Source of the DNA: Escarpia spicata
Lineage: Eukaryota > Annelida > Polychaeta > Sabellida > Siboglinidae
Assembly (NCBI GenBank): GCA_963995525.1
Contig: OZ023208.1
Location: forward strand, 26,808,999-26,872,998
Length of the DNA stretch: 64,000 nt
Reading direction: 5' to 3'
Part shown: in pieces, positions 1 to 12,974 of the stretch
Position numbering within the stretch: position 1 is the stretch's first letter
Layout: each line of letters begins with the position of its first letter
Notes under the pieces: generated by a model
What the model saw: the letters and a program-made list of their open reading frames with translations, nothing else
Databases searched by the model: none
What the model was told of the DNA's origin: nothing
Translations under genes and position numbers: made by a program

Positions 1-1040
1 CTTGGTACGACGTGGACGAGGTATGGGAAAGTTGTGGAAAACAATCGCAAGGAGGACTGCGTAAACGCTGCAATCCACCTTGAAAACGTGTGATATCGAC
101 CCAAACACCTACGAATCCGTGGCTCGAACACGGATCGATCACTCAGAAAGTGGTTCGAAATCGCCAGACAATACAACCCACGCCGCATTCTAGTTGTACG
201 TGTCTCAGAAGCTGCGCCGTGAATATTGGACTGATAACTAAACATACAATAAATGCAACCTGTTGTCCACAGAAAGATCACCATAGCTACGAGGGATCGC
301 CGAAAACAATATGGACACTGGACACATTGTGTGTTCAAGGCTCATCATTGTGCAGATGCGTCCCGTCCAATATGTCTATGTGTATCTATCGATTAATGGT
401 ATTGTGCACACCATGCTCATTAGCTCGGACCAAGAGAAGCTCCAAAGTCAAACCCACAGTTCTTGTCTCACAAAAATGGCCTGTCAGAGCCAGGGCGTGT
501 TTATTCCTTGCCCTAAAGTGTATGATTGCGCAGGCTGCTCTACACTTCTTCAGTTTTTTATCTTGCGTAGAGTCTGTCCAGAAACATGGATTGTTTGCAT
601 GTCGAACCTACGCTATCGTAACCGAGGAAGGGAAGAGAGAGAGGGGGTGGGGTATGTAAGCTCACTCAGCTAATTATGGTTGATCACATCGGCGTTGTAT
701 AATATGTGTGCGCCTTAAACAAATTCATTCGGCAGAATGTCGTTTGCCTTGTAGACAACTCTTATTCGCTGCAACAGGTTTTATCCCAGCCAAAATGAAG
801 GTTATGTTACGTCAACAACAATAATATTATATTAGTCACGCTTAGGTCGTTCCAGAGACAAGACAGAACAGCTATATTTAGTCAGAGCGGCCGTCTGTAT
901 GCGTTTGTGTTGGCGAAACAACACTGTCAGCTCGGCGTAATTAAATCATCAGCATTACACAGTGGCAACGGTTGTGGAGGCTGCGATGTCGTCAGCTGTA
1001 CGCAGGGAAATGATGTCGAATGCTGCGTTGTTGACTAAAC
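1..1040. other. Sequence without a recognisable gene
   Basis: Mixed-composition DNA with no reading frame I recognise. The first bases can be read as a short frame (W-Y-D-V-D-E...) running to a stop near 110, or as an exon end before a GTATGG donor at position 21. Neither is convincing. Longer frames between 90 and 673 have no family resemblance and overlap one another in different frames. Confidence 0.3.
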
Positions 1041-1096
1041 CACGTTGTGTGTGTGCTCTCACAGGCTCGTAAGTGTGTGTGTGTCCTCGCAGGAAT

Positions 1097-1345
<249 letters not shown>

Positions 1346-1379
1346 CGCTCGTGCGTGCGTGCCTGCGTATGTGCGTCTG

Positions 1380-1570
1380 TGTGTGTATGTATATATGTAT
1401 GTATGTATGTGCATGTATGTATGTACTCGTATGCATGTATGTATGTATGTATGTATGTATGTATGTATGCATGTATATATATATATATAAATACATACAT
1501 ACATACATGCATACATGCATGCATACATACATACATACGTACATGCATACATACATGCACATTTATACAT
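1380..1570. repeat. (ATGT)n / (ATAC)n microsatellite, self-complementary
   Basis: ATGT repeats (about 1384-1470) run into a short AT core and then ATAC/CATG repeats (about 1490-1570). The two halves are reverse complements, so the tract could form a long hairpin centred near 1480-1490. Confidence 0.9.
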
Positions 1571-1599
1571 GCATACGTATACACAATGCACGCGCGCTC

Positions 1600-1700
1600 A
1601 CACACAGACGCACACATACAAACACATACACAGAGACACACACGCACGACCGCACGACCGCACGACCGCACGACCGCACGACCGCACGCACGCACGCTCA
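1600..1700. repeat. (AC)n and (CGACCGCA)n tandem repeats
   Basis: Short ACAC-rich stretch, then about six copies of the 8-bp unit CGACCGCA (about 1646-1690). Confidence 0.85.
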
Positions 1701-1926
1701 CATTATTTGTACAAAATAAGAAGCTAGGGATTAACACGTGAGTTCGGAGCGGCGTGTAAGCTACTGCTGATATGATCTATATAAAAAGTATATCGGTATA
1801 GAGCCGCGGGCAAGGTCAGACGTGTGGAGTGATGTGCTGCAAAAGATGGTGTAGCGAGAGCACAGTAGATTATCGAAAACACAAGTCACTGTTGGAACCA
1901 ACGGTTGCAGAATCGAAGACGCTCGA

Positions 1927-2370
1927 ATAAACCAGTCGGTATTGGAGCAATGAAGACAGACCATCCAACAGACCAGTCGGTGTTGGAGCAATGAAGACCA
2001 TCCAACAGACCAGTCGTTATTGGAACAATGAAGACCATCCAACAGTCCAATTACTGTGTGAACAACGAAGACCATCGAATAGACCAGTCGGTCTTCCAGC
2101 AACGAAGACTATCGAATAGACCAGTCGGTCTTGGAGCAACGAAGACCATCGAATAGACCAGTCGGTTTGGAGCAACGAAGACCATTGAATAGACCAGTCG
2201 GTCTTGGAGTAATGAAGACCATCGAATAGACCAATCAGTGCTCGAGCAATTAAGATCATCCAACAGATCAGTCGATGTTGGAGCAATGAAGACCATCGAA
2301 TAGACCAGTCGGTGTTGGAGCAATGAAGACCATCTACAGACCAGTCGGTGTTGGAGCAACGAACACGAAG
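1927..2370. repeat. 37-bp minisatellite, about 12 copies
   Basis: Tandem copies of a 37-bp unit that begins ACCAGTCGGT and contains GCAACGAAGACCATC. Copies differ by scattered substitutions and rare 1-bp deletions. The period is not a multiple of three, so the overlapping minus-strand frames (Trp-Ser-rich, 'RLVYSMVF') come from the repeat. Confidence 0.95.
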
Positions 2371-2830
2371 GCCACGAAGGAGCTGATAGTTTGTGCAATC
2401 AAACTGAAAGTTGACTATTTCGACAACGCTGATATGGAGCTAACTATAACGACTTGATCTGTGACAGCCCGATGGACCAGCAGTGGCAGTGCTTTGCAAG
2501 CAATAATACACATATCAGGCGTGCAAACCGGATAATGTGGATGAAGTAATTTACTGTGTGGTCAATCGCCATCTCAGACAATCTCCAGAAGATGGAAAGG
2601 AAATTGCGTAGAATTATGAGATTTACGGCAGCGTCAAAGCAGGTGGCTGGATCCGGCTGAACGTGGGCGTATCTGATGAGTTGTTGTAGACCACGTAATC
2701 TAAGTTACACATTTGACCTATTACAACTGAAATAATATGCGTCGTTTTCAATATATAGGAAATGAAATCATAAGTATATGTTAATTTCCTGTGATTATCT
2801 GCTCAGCCTTTAATTAATTTCCTATAAGGA
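2371..2830. other. Unique sequence between two satellites
   Basis: No open frame, repeat or recognisable element. This is ordinary AT-rich DNA separating the 37-bp and 30-bp arrays. Confidence 0.4.
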
Positions 2831-2836
2831 TTGTCA

Positions 2837-5800
2837 AGTTGCATTAGAACTACAGTCTTTGTGGCAAGTTACACCAGAACTACGGTCTGTGTGGTAAGGT
2901 ACACTAGAACTACGGTCTGTGTGGCAAGTTACACTAGAACTACGGTCTGTGTGGCAAGTTACACTAGAACTACGGTCTGTGTGGCAAGTTACACTAGAAC
3001 TACGGTCTGTGTGGCAAGTTACACTAGAACTACGGTCTGTGTGGTAAGGTACACTAGAACTACGGTCTGTGTGGCAAGTTACACTAGAACTACGGTCTGT
3101 GTGGCAAGTTACACTAGAACTACGGTCTGTGTGGTAAGGTACACTAGAACTACGGTCTGTGTGGCAAGTTACACTAGAACTACGGTCTGTGTGGCAAGTT
3201 ACACCAGAACTACGGTCTGTGTGGTAAGGTACACTAGAACTACGGTCTGTGTGGCAAGTTACACTAGAACTACGGTCTGTGTGGCAAGTTACACTAGAAC
3301 TACGGTCTGTGTGGTAAGTTACACTAGAACTACGGTCTGTTTGGCAATTTACACTAGAACTACGGTCTGTGTGGTAAGTTACATTAGAACTACGGTCTGT
3401 GTGGCAAGTTACACTAGAACTATGGTCAGTGTGGCAAGTTACACTAGAACTATGGTCAGTGTGGCAAGTTACACTAGAACTACGGTCTGTGTGGCAAGTT
3501 ACAAAAGAACTACGGTCAGTGTGGTAAGCTACACTAGAACTACGGTAAGTGTGGCAAGTTACACTAGAACTACGGTCAGTGTGGCAAGTTACACTAGTAC
3601 TATGGTCAGTGTGGCAAGTTACACTAGAACTATGGTCAGTGTGGCAAGTTACACTAGAACTACGGTCTGTGTGGCAAGTTACACTAGAACTATGGTCAGT
3701 GTGGCAAGTTACACTAGAACTATGGTCAGTGTGGCAAGTTACAAAAGAACTACGGTCAGTGTGGTAAGCTACACTAGAACTACGGTAAGTGTGGCAAGTT
3801 ACACTAGAACTACGGTCAGTATGGCAAGTTACACTAGTACTATGGTCAGTTTGGCAAGTTACACTAGAACTACGGTCAGTGTGTTAAGCTACACTAGAAC
3901 TACGATCAGTGTGGCAAGTTACACTAGAACTACGGTCAGTGTGGCAAGTTACACTAGAACTACGGTCAGTGTGGCAAGTTACAATAGAACAACGGTCAGT
4001 GTGGCAAGTTACATTAGAACTACGGTCAGTGTGGCAAGTTACACTAGAACTACGGTCAGCGTGGTAACTTACACTAGAACTACGGTCTGTGTGTAAAGTT
4101 ACACTAGAACTACGTTCAGTGTGGCAAGGTACAATAGAACTACGGTCAGTGTGGAAAGTTACACTAGAACTACGGTCAGTGTGGCAAGTTACAATAGAAC
4201 TACGGTCAGTGTGGCAAGTTACAATAGAACTACGGTCAGTGTGTCAAGTTACAATAGAACTACGGTCAGTGTGGCAAGTTACACTAGAACTACGGTCAGT
4301 GTGGTAAGTTACACTAGAACTACGATCAGTGTGGCAAGTTACACTAGAACTACGGTCAGTGTGGCAAGTTACAATAGAACAACGGTCAGTGTGGCAAGTT
4401 ACATTAGAACTACGGTCAGTGTGGCAAGTAACACTAGAACTACGGTCAGCGTGGTAACTTACACTAGAACTACGGTCTGTGTGTAAAGTTACACTAGAAC
4501 TACGGTCAGTGTGGCAAGGTACAATAGAACTACGGTCAGTGTGGAAAGTTACACTAGAACTACGGTCAGTGTGGCAAGTTACAATAGAACTACGGTCAGT
4601 GTGGCAAGTTACAATAGAACTACGGTCAGTGTGTCAAGTTACAATAGAACTACGGTCAGTGTGGCAAGTTACACTAGAACTACGGTCAGTGTGGTAAGTT
4701 ACACTAGAACTACGGTCAATGTGGTAAGTTACACTAGATCTACGGTCTGTGTGGCAAGTTACACTAGAACTACGGTCAGTGTGTCAAGTTACACTAGAAC
4801 TACGATCAGTGTGGCAAGTTACACTAGAACTACGGTCAGTGTGGTAAGTTACACTAGAACTACGGTCAATGTGGTAAGTTACACTAGATCTACGGTCTGT
4901 GTGGCAAGTTACACTAGAACTACGGTCAGTGTGTCAAGTTACACTAGAACTACGATCAGTGTGGCAAGTTACACTAGAACTACGGTCAGTGTGGCAAGTT
5001 ACAATAGAACAACGGTCAGTGTGGCAAGTTACATTAGAACTACGGTCAGTGTGGCAAGTTACACTAGAACTACGGTCAGCGTGGTAACTTACACTAGAAC
5101 TACGGTCTGTGTGTAAAGTTACACTAGAACTACGGTCAGTGTGGCAAGGTACAATAGAACTACGGTCAGTGTGGAAAGTTACACTAGAACTACGGTCAGT
5201 GTGGCAAGTTACAATATAACTACGGTCAGTGTGGCAAGTTACAATAGAACTACGGTCAGTGTGTCAAGTTACAATAGAACTACGGTCAGTGTGGCAAGTT
5301 ACACTAGAACTACGGTCAGTGTGGTAAGTTACACTAGAACTACGGTCAATGTGGTAAGATACACTAGATCTACGGTCTGTGTGGCAAGTTACACTAGAAC
5401 TACGGTCAGTGTGTGAAGTTACACTAGAACTACGGTCAGTGTGTCAAGTTACAAATGAACTACGGTCAGTGTGGCAAGTTACACTAGAACTACGGTCAGT
5501 GTGGTAAGTTACACTAGAACTACAGTCTGTGTGGCAAGTTACAATAGAACTACGGTCAGTGTGGTAAGTTACACTAGAACTACGGTCAGTGTGGTAAGTT
5601 ACACTAGAACTACGGTCTGTGTGGCAAGTTACACTAGAACTACGGTCAGTGTGGCAAGTTACACTAGAGCTACAGTCTGTGTGGCAAGTTACAATAGAAC
5701 TACGGTCAGTGTGGCAAGTTACACTAGAACTACGGTCAGTGTGGTAAGTTACACTAGAACTACGGTCTGTGTGGCAAGTTACAATAGAACTACGGTCAGT

Positions 5801-8416
5801 GTGGTAAGTTACACTAGAACTACGGTCAGTGTGGTAAGTTACACTAGAACTACGGTCTGTGTGGCAAGTTACACTAGAACTACGGTCAGTGTGGCAAGTT
5901 ACACTAGAGCCACGGTCTGTGTGGCAAGTTACAATAGAACTACGGTCAGTGTGGCAAGTTACACTAGAACTATGGTCAGTGTGTCAAGTTACACTAGAAC
6001 TATGGTCAGTGTGTCAAGTTACACTAGAAATACGGTCAGTGTGGCAAGTTACAATAGAACTACGGTCGGTGTGGCAAGTTACACTAGAAATACGGTCAGT
6101 GTGGCAAGTTACACTAGAACTATGTTATGTGTGTCAAGTTACACTAGAACTACGGTCAGTGTGGCAAGTTACACTAGAGCTACGGTCTGTGTGGCAAGTT
6201 ACAATAGAACTACGGTCAGTGTGGCAAGTTACACTAGAACTATGGTCAGTGTGTCAAGTTACACTAGAACTATGGTCAGTGTGTCAAGTTACACTAGAAC
6301 TACGGTCAGTGTGGCAAGTTACAATAAAATTACGGTCAGTGTGGCAAGTTACACTAGAACTATGTTATGTGTGTCAAGTTACACTAGAACTACGGTCAGT
6401 GTGGCAAGTTACACTAGAACTATGTTATGTGTGTCAAGTTACAATAGAACTACGGTCAGTGTAGCAAGTTACACTAGAACTACGGTCAGTGTGGCAAGTT
6501 ACACTAAAACTATGTTATGTGTGTCAAGTTACACTAGAACTACGGTCAGTGTGGCAAGTTACACTAGAACTACGGTCAGTGTGGCAAGTTACAATAGAAC
6601 TACGGTCAGTGTGGCAAGTTACACTAGAACTATGGTCAGTGTGGTAAGTTACACTAGAACTATGGTCAGTGTGGCAAGTTCCACTAGAACTACGGTCAGT
6701 GTGGTAAGTTACACTAGAACTACGGTCTGTGTGGCAAGTTACACTAGAACTATGGTCAGTGTGGCAAGTTACACTAGAACTATGGTCAGTGTGGCAAGTT
6801 ACACTAGAGCTACGGTCAGTGTGGTAAGTTGCACTAGAACTACGGTCAGTGTGGCAAATTGCACTAGAACTATGGTCAGTGTGGCAAGTTACACTAGAAC
6901 TACGATTAGTGTGGCAAGTTACACTAGAACTATGTTATGTGTGTCAAGTTACACTAGAACTACGGTCAGTGTGGCAAGTTACACTAGAACTACGGTCTGT
7001 GTGGCAAGTTACACTAGAACTACGGTCTGTGTGGCAAGTTACACTAGAACTACGGTCTGTGTGGCAAGTTACACTAGAACTACGGTCTGTGTGGCAAGTT
7101 ACACTAGAACTACGGTCTGTGTGGCAAGTTACACTAGAACTATGGTCAGTGTGGCAAGTTACACTAGAACTATGGTCAGTGTGGCAAGTTACACTAGAAC
7201 TACGGTCAGTGTGGCAAGTTACACTAGAACTACGGTCAGTGTGGCAAGTTCCACTAGAACTACGGTCAGTGTGGCAAGTTACACTAGATCTACGGTCCGT
7301 GTGGCTAGTTACACTAGATCTACGGTCAGTGCGGCTAGTTACACTAGAACTACGGTCAGTGCGGCTAGTTCCACTAGATCTACGGTCAGTGTGGCTAGTT
7401 CCACTAGATCTACGGTCAGTGTGGCTAGTTCCACTAGATCTACGGTCAGTGTGGCTAGTTCCACTAGATCTACGGTCAGTGTGGCTAGTTCCACTAGATC
7501 TACGGTCAGTGTGGCTAGTTACACTAGAACTACGGTCAGTGTGGCTAGTTCCACTAGATCTACGGTCAGTGTGGCTAGTTACACTAGATCTACGGTCAGT
7601 GTGGCTAGTTCCACTAGATCTACGGTCAGTGTGGCTAGTTACACTAGAACTACGGTCAGTGTGGCTAGTTCCACTAGATCTACGGTCAGTGTGGCTAGTT
7701 CCACTAGATCTACGGTCAGTGTGGCTAGTTCCACTAGATCTACGGTCAGTGTGGCTAGTTACACTAGAACTACGGTCAGTGTGGCTAGTTACACTAGATA
7801 TACGGTCAGTGTGGCTAGTTCCACTAGATCTACGGTCAGTGTGGCTAGTTACACTAGATCTACGGTCTGTGTGGCTAGTTACACTAGATCTACGGTCAGT
7901 GTGGCTAGTTACACTAGATCTACGGTCAGTGTGGCTAGTTACACTAGATCTACGGTCAGTGTGGCTAGTTACACTAGATCTACGGTCAGTGTGGCTAGTT
8001 CCACTAGATCTACGGTCAGTGTGGCTAGTTACACTAGAACTACGGTCAGTGTGGCTAGTTCCACTAGATCTACGGTCAGTGTGGCTAGTTCCACTAGATC
8101 TACGGTCAGTGTGGCTAGTTCCACTAGATCTACGGTCAGTGTGGCTAGTTACACTAGAACTACGGTCAGTGTGGCTAGTTACACTAGATGTACGGTCAGT
8201 GTGGCTAGTTCCACTAGATCTACGGTCAGTGTGGCTAGTTACACTAGATCTACGGTCAGTGTGGCTAGTTACACTAGATCTACGGTCAGTGTGGCTAGTT
8301 ACACTAGATCTACGGTCAGTGTGGCTAGTTACACTATATCTACGGTCAGTGTGGCTAGTTACACTAGATCTACGGTCAGTGTGGCTAGTTACACTAGATC
8401 TACGGTCAGTGTGGCA
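2837..8416. repeat. 30-bp megasatellite, about 186 copies
   Basis: About 5.6 kb of tandem 30-bp units (consensus pieces: GTGGCAAGTTACACTAGAAC + TACGGTCAGT). The register never shifts: successive 60-base stretches stay aligned from start to end, so no net indel is visible. Variants are organised. The left part carries GTCTGT and GTAAGG forms, the centre has TACAATAGAAC and GTGTCAAG forms, and the right third (from about 7290) has GTGGCTAGTT and AGATCT forms. Larger blocks are repeated, for example a 390-bp (13-unit) block at 4089 and 4479, and a 240-bp (8-unit) period around 5525-5900. Because 30 is a multiple of three, three frames stay open for long stretches (up to about 1005 codons at 5471-8488). 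I treat these as non-coding. Confidence 0.97.
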
Positions 8417-8419
8417 AGA

Positions 8420-9385
8420 CAACAACTGCCTCCATCGTGCACGGTTCTTCTACCATTATGTGCAGCTAATAGTGTTAAGCCAATGTAACGTTGGTCTTAC
8501 TTCCCGTGGCCATGACCACTCCGTTTAATTATTCTGGTCACTTCTACATTTCGGGTGAACGTATTTCGCCTGTAGAGATGAATTTTTCGCTATATGTTGC
8601 TTATGGCGACACCTTGTGTCATCTATGTAGCTTTCCTGTGTACTATAATGATTCAACTTCCAAATGGTTTCGACGTGGTCTTTCCATGAATAATTGAAAT
8701 GACAGTCGCCGTAATACAAAGGACTAATTACTGTTTGTGGTCGTCCAGTCATTGTTGGGCATGGAGGTATGTCCTTAACCTCATTTTACTTAATTAATTA
8801 CCAACGTCCAGTTTAAGACATACCGATGTTTCGCATTTCGAGGGAGATATTAATTAACATGTCCCTTTTGTTTTACGAAGAACTATGCGTGCGTATAATC
8901 GTTCTTGACATATAGTTTTGCTCTTGACTCGCGGCAAAGGGTTCCAATTCATGATTCGACGAAGTCAAATGTGTGTATCTGAGTATGTGTGGGGTCGCGT
9001 ATGCATTTTCAAGCAACCAGCATATGAACTTTCACTGCTCACTCCGCCAAAAAAATCAACTTCAATCCTTTAGTTCTAACCTGCGTTCTGTTCTCCGAGC
9101 TAAGCCATACGTCAGAGCCATTTCGGTTGTCACACCAGTTCGATGGAACTCACCTCATGTATGCGTTAAGTCAGCAAGAAATATGATATCGCCGTCATTT
9201 CAAGACTTGTGTAGCGTTTGCGGCGAGCGGTCGGCGGGGAAGCATACGGGCACACGTTCACTCACTCAGTCGTACTAATGATGAGTCAGGTTATACGTTT
9301 TCACAGTTTATTATATGCGGAAAACCCTACCAATACAAGATCTAATACACAATATACGGCTATGTCTGCTAAATACTACCCAGTT
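8420..9385. other. Unique sequence, no gene recognised
   Basis: Contains only short frames (for example 8491-8697 and 8973-9278) with no family resemblance or flanking splice signals. I see no repeat in this stretch. Confidence 0.35.
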
Positions 9386-9391
9386 ATAAAG

Positions 9392-9702
9392 GTCAGAACA
9401 ATAGGTTCAGACGGCGGCGGCTATTACAGCAACGTAATTTGTAACCGATATATTCTAAATGTCAGAACAATAGGTTCAGACGGCGGCGGCTATTACAGCA
9501 ACGTAATTTGTAACCGATATATTCTAAATGTCAGAACAATAGGTTCAGACGGCGGCGGCTATTACAGCAACCGAATTATAACCGATATATTCTAAATGTC
9601 AGAACAATAAGTCAGACGGCGGCGGCCTATATACAGCAACCGAATTCTAGGTGTCAGAACGATAAGTCAGACGGCGGCGGCTTATATACAGCAACCGGGT
9701 TA
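9392..9702. repeat. 69-bp tandem array, about 5 copies
   Basis: Units start with GTCAGAACAATAGGTTCAG and contain GACGGCGGCGGCTATTACAG. Copies start near 9392, 9461, 9530, 9598 and 9653. The first three are nearly identical with an exact 69-bp period, and the last two are shortened and diverged. Confidence 0.95.
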
Positions 9703-9921
9703 CTCACCGAGTCTGCGAATAACTGATTGCCACGGGTGTACTGCGAGAGGCTTTTAGTACTTCTCGCAGGGCGCTCGGTGACAGTGCTTCACGAGAAACG
9801 TTCCTCCGGCAGTGTGCCCCAGTAGTCGCCCCGTACACCACTGGCCTCTGTTACACACAGCTCCAGCATGCATATTCGGGCCTGTTCTGACAAACAGCTC
9901 CCTCGCAGTGTCTGGTTGCAT

Positions 9922-10406
9922 CCCCCAACAGCGAGCCTTCGAAGTGTCTGGCTGCATCTCCTGACAGCCAGCCTTCGAAGTGTCTGGCTGCATCTCCTGA
10001 CAGCCACCCTTCGAAGTGTCTGGCTGCATCTCCTGACAGCCAGCCTTCGAAGTGTCTGGCTGCATCTCCTGACAGCCAGCCTTCGAAGTGTCTGGCTGCA
10101 TCTCCTGACAGCCAGCCTTCGAAGTGTCTGGCTGCATCTCCTGACAGCCAGCCTTCGAAGTGTCTGGCTGCATCTCCTGACAGCCAGCCTTCGAAGTGTC
10201 TGGCTGCATCTCCTGACAGCCAGCCTTCGAAGTGTCTGGCTACATCTCCTGACAGCCAGCCTTCGAAGTGTCTGGCTGCATCTCCTGACAGCCAGCCTTC
10301 GAAGTGTCTGGCTACATCTCCTGACAGCCAGCCTTCGAAGTGTCTGGCTGCATCTCCTGACAGCCAGCCTTCGAAGTGTCTGGCTGCATCTCCTGACAGC
10401 CAGCCC
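9922..10406. repeat. 36-bp minisatellite, about 13 copies
   Basis: Almost perfect tandem copies of a 36-bp unit (AGCCTTCGAAGTGTCTGGCT + GCATCTCCTGACAGCC). The first copy is diverged and a few copies have TACATC for GCATC. The period is a multiple of three, so all overlapping frames (for example 'GCQEMQPDTSKA' on the minus strand) come from the repeat. It may lie inside the LTR-retroelement remnant that starts near 11150 on the minus strand. Confidence 0.96.
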
Positions 10407-11130
10407 TGATCCTCATTAAAGCCCTCCTTATATACAGCTAAATCCATAGCCTTGGGTGAGACGCTGACCCTTTAGTTATGCCATTTCCAAAGTCTACGGG
10501 TCTCTAGAAATCTTGCCATGGTGCCAGTGAACTTATAGTAACCTCTTGAACAAAGGCCCTCTGTATAGGGTTCTTGCCTCCCTAAAACCAGATGGCCTCA
10601 AATGTAAACAAATCCCCCACCACAGCTGTAGCCATTTGCATATAAATTGGCTTTTCGGAGCCTGTACAACATCCAGCAATTAAGAAGATTGATACTATGT
10701 GCGTTATCATTCTAAATTCTCTACACTATCCCCCGCCATTTAAAATTTCGTCCCGAAATCGTAATAGATAACACTCATGCAACAATAGATAACACATATG
10801 CAACATACAATATACAGCTTTCAATAGTAATGCTGAAATAAAACATGTAATAAATCAGGCTCTGAATAACTGAAAGTTCATTTTTCTAAAATGTTCACGT
10901 CCGATGATGGGGACATACGTCTGTCTTGCGCGATGGCCGGTCGAATCCGTCATGCCGGCTGTATCCTCCGTCGTAACTCGCGTCATCGCACGACGGTTGG
11001 ATGGGTCCTCGCGTGTCACGTCCGGGACGTCAATTCACCGCTTGTAGTGGACGCTCAGCTCATTGTCGTCTTCGTCGTCTTCCATCTTCTTTGCAAACAG
11101 CGCAGCAGGTTGTGTCCAGATTGAAATCTG
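10407..11130 (-). mobile_element. Possible Ty3/gypsy-type LTR retroelement 3' remnant
   Basis: Read on the minus strand, 10755-10720 gives a frame ending F-R-D-E-I-L-N-G-G-G before a stop, directly followed by TGTAGAGAA. That arrangement (a short Gly-rich end with a polypurine GGGGGA just before a TG) is what the junction of pol and the 3' LTR looks like in many invertebrate gypsy elements. The stretch 11130-10880 reads as a degenerate charged tail (E-D-G-R-R-R-R-R) interrupted by stops. I found no second LTR, so the family call is an inference. Confidence 0.3.
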
Positions 11131-11608
11131 GTATTTGCAACCATCATTTTCTTTCAGATTAATCGTATTTCGTAATCTGCACTGTTATGGTGGTTGCCAT
11201 AATTTGTGCCATATGACCTTTTTTGGTCATTAATTGTAATAATGCGACCGATGGTAAGAGATCCGTGAGACAACACGTACAACCTCCGTTGGAATACAAT
11301 GCAGCGCATTGCAGCGTATAACAACTTCTCTTTCACTTTCTCAATATCAAACTGGCACCAGATTCAACAGGCTAGATTGCGTAATCCAATATACGCAGTG
11401 TGTCAGTTGTGATATTTATATCAACCAACAAGATAACCTTTCTGTTGATATCATATGTGATTCTCTGGTCAGTATATGCCATACTTCTGATGGCCTAGCT
11501 CCAGACTTCCATGTCTGCTGGGGGTGTTTACATATGACAACACCTAACCTGACATATGTCAAAATACTGCCATTTGTTAGGAGAATCAGTGTCAACCACT
11601 GTCACATT

Positions 11609-11842
11609 GACACTGATCTCTGTGGTCAGTGTGTACACTGAACACATCATGCATGCCTTGTCCTCACACACTGAGTGTGGCATCGACACTGATCTCTGTG
11701 GTCAGTGTGTACACTGAACACATCATGCATGCCTTGTCCTCACACACTGAGTGTGGCATCGACACTGATCTCTGTGGTCAGTGTGTACACTGAACACACC
11801 ATGCATTCCTTGTCCTCACACACTGGGTGTGGCATTGACACC
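11609..11842. repeat. 76-bp tandem repeat, 3 copies
   Basis: Copies start at 11609, 11685 and 11761 with GACACTGATCTCTGTGGTCA. The first two are almost identical and the third has a few changes (CATTCC, GGGTGT). The unit contains an imperfect palindrome around CAGTGTGTACACTG. Confidence 0.95.
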
Positions 11843-11849
11843 CCCATTA

Positions 11850-12600
11850 AGAACTCATCTTAAATAGGTCCACTGGCCTGGCCTGGCCTAGCCCAGGGTA
11901 ACCAGTATCTCTGTCCTCAAACAGCGTCTGTACCTCAGTCAACTCATGGCGACTATAATATATTGATGAGCTGCCCCACTGATACCAGTTTTTAGTGGCC
12001 GACTATACATCTCAAAATGAAATACCGCTCTTAGTACTAATCATTCGTGTAAATAACCACCTGCTCTTAGCACCGGGTGTTACTGTTTACCTAATACAAT
12101 ATCATCTTCCAAGAAATCTACAGACCAATCAATTTGAGAAATGGTAACTGTGACTCTTTATCTTCCATTTAACTTTGCCCTCTGTTCTAACAGATCACAT
12201 CCTGTGGCAATTAAATATATATTAAGCCAGAAACTGTCCAGGACAGAACTGAGTGGACAACACCACTGGATACTAATTAACCCCTCTCATTACACCCTTG
12301 GATCAGTAATCAACCTCCCAAGGCTGCACTTGCAATGTTTATCAACACAAACTTACCTAAGTTAACCAGGTGGCCTCTCTGTCAGAATCAGCCACACTGA
12401 CCAGTTCACTGGCTGGTCAAACTTGTGTTGCAGACTGGATTATTCCCTACAACCCTAATAAAAGTATCAGAGTCAACATGTGGTTACGACCACTTTGACT
12501 GGACACATAAGTGCACCAACTTTCTGCCAGAAAGTGATTGAATTGATCACTGAATTTCAGCCAGTTCTTGAAACTAAACTGTTGTGTTGATATTTTACAG
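11850..12600. other. Unique sequence, no gene recognised
   Basis: AT-rich DNA with no supported frame. It precedes the (AAT)n tract at 12608-12642 and the KCNE-like gene. Confidence 0.35.
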
Positions 12601-12607
12601 TTGTGTA

Positions 12608-12642
12608 TAATAATAATAATAATAATATAAATAATAATAATA
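12608..12642. repeat. (AAT)n microsatellite
   Basis: About a dozen AAT triplets with one interruption. Confidence 0.9.
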
Positions 12643-12974
12643 AAATGACGTATTTTGCGCTATTATCCTCCGATACCCGATCTCAGTGATACCGCAAACA
12701 TAACAAATGATCGGGCATGCTCGTTATCGTAGCTAATGCGAAAGTCGTCGACGACAGCATGGATGTTCTTCGAAGCTAAGGACGACAGGCAATATGAAAA
12801 ATGTACTTTTTTCCATATGTTGACAACTTTGGCATTGTAGATATATAAAAGTATGCGTAACTCTTTGCATTTAATAGCTGAACACGCGATCCTAATATAT
12901 CTGATAAATAGAAGTGTACCTCGTGTACTCTGTGTAGATATTGTACCATTTACCTTCTCTCCTTCGGTTTGCAG

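Noticed and set aside
1..112. Short frame at the left edge (W-Y-D-V-D-E-V-W…) that could be the end of a gene
   Set aside because: Too short, only one edge visible, with two conflicting readings (terminal exon or donor at 21).
5471..8488. 1005-codon open frame (S-V-A-S-Y-T-R-T-T-V decapeptide repeat), with 559- and 493-codon frames in other phases and strand
   Set aside because: A 30-bp period keeps frames open in several phases and on both strands. Stops occur in duplicated blocks upstream, and there is no start context, signal peptide or splice structure.
9754..10447. Frames of 150-200 codons on both strands (MQPDTSKAGCQE-type repeats)
   Set aside because: Products of the 36-bp minisatellite; no frame is favoured.
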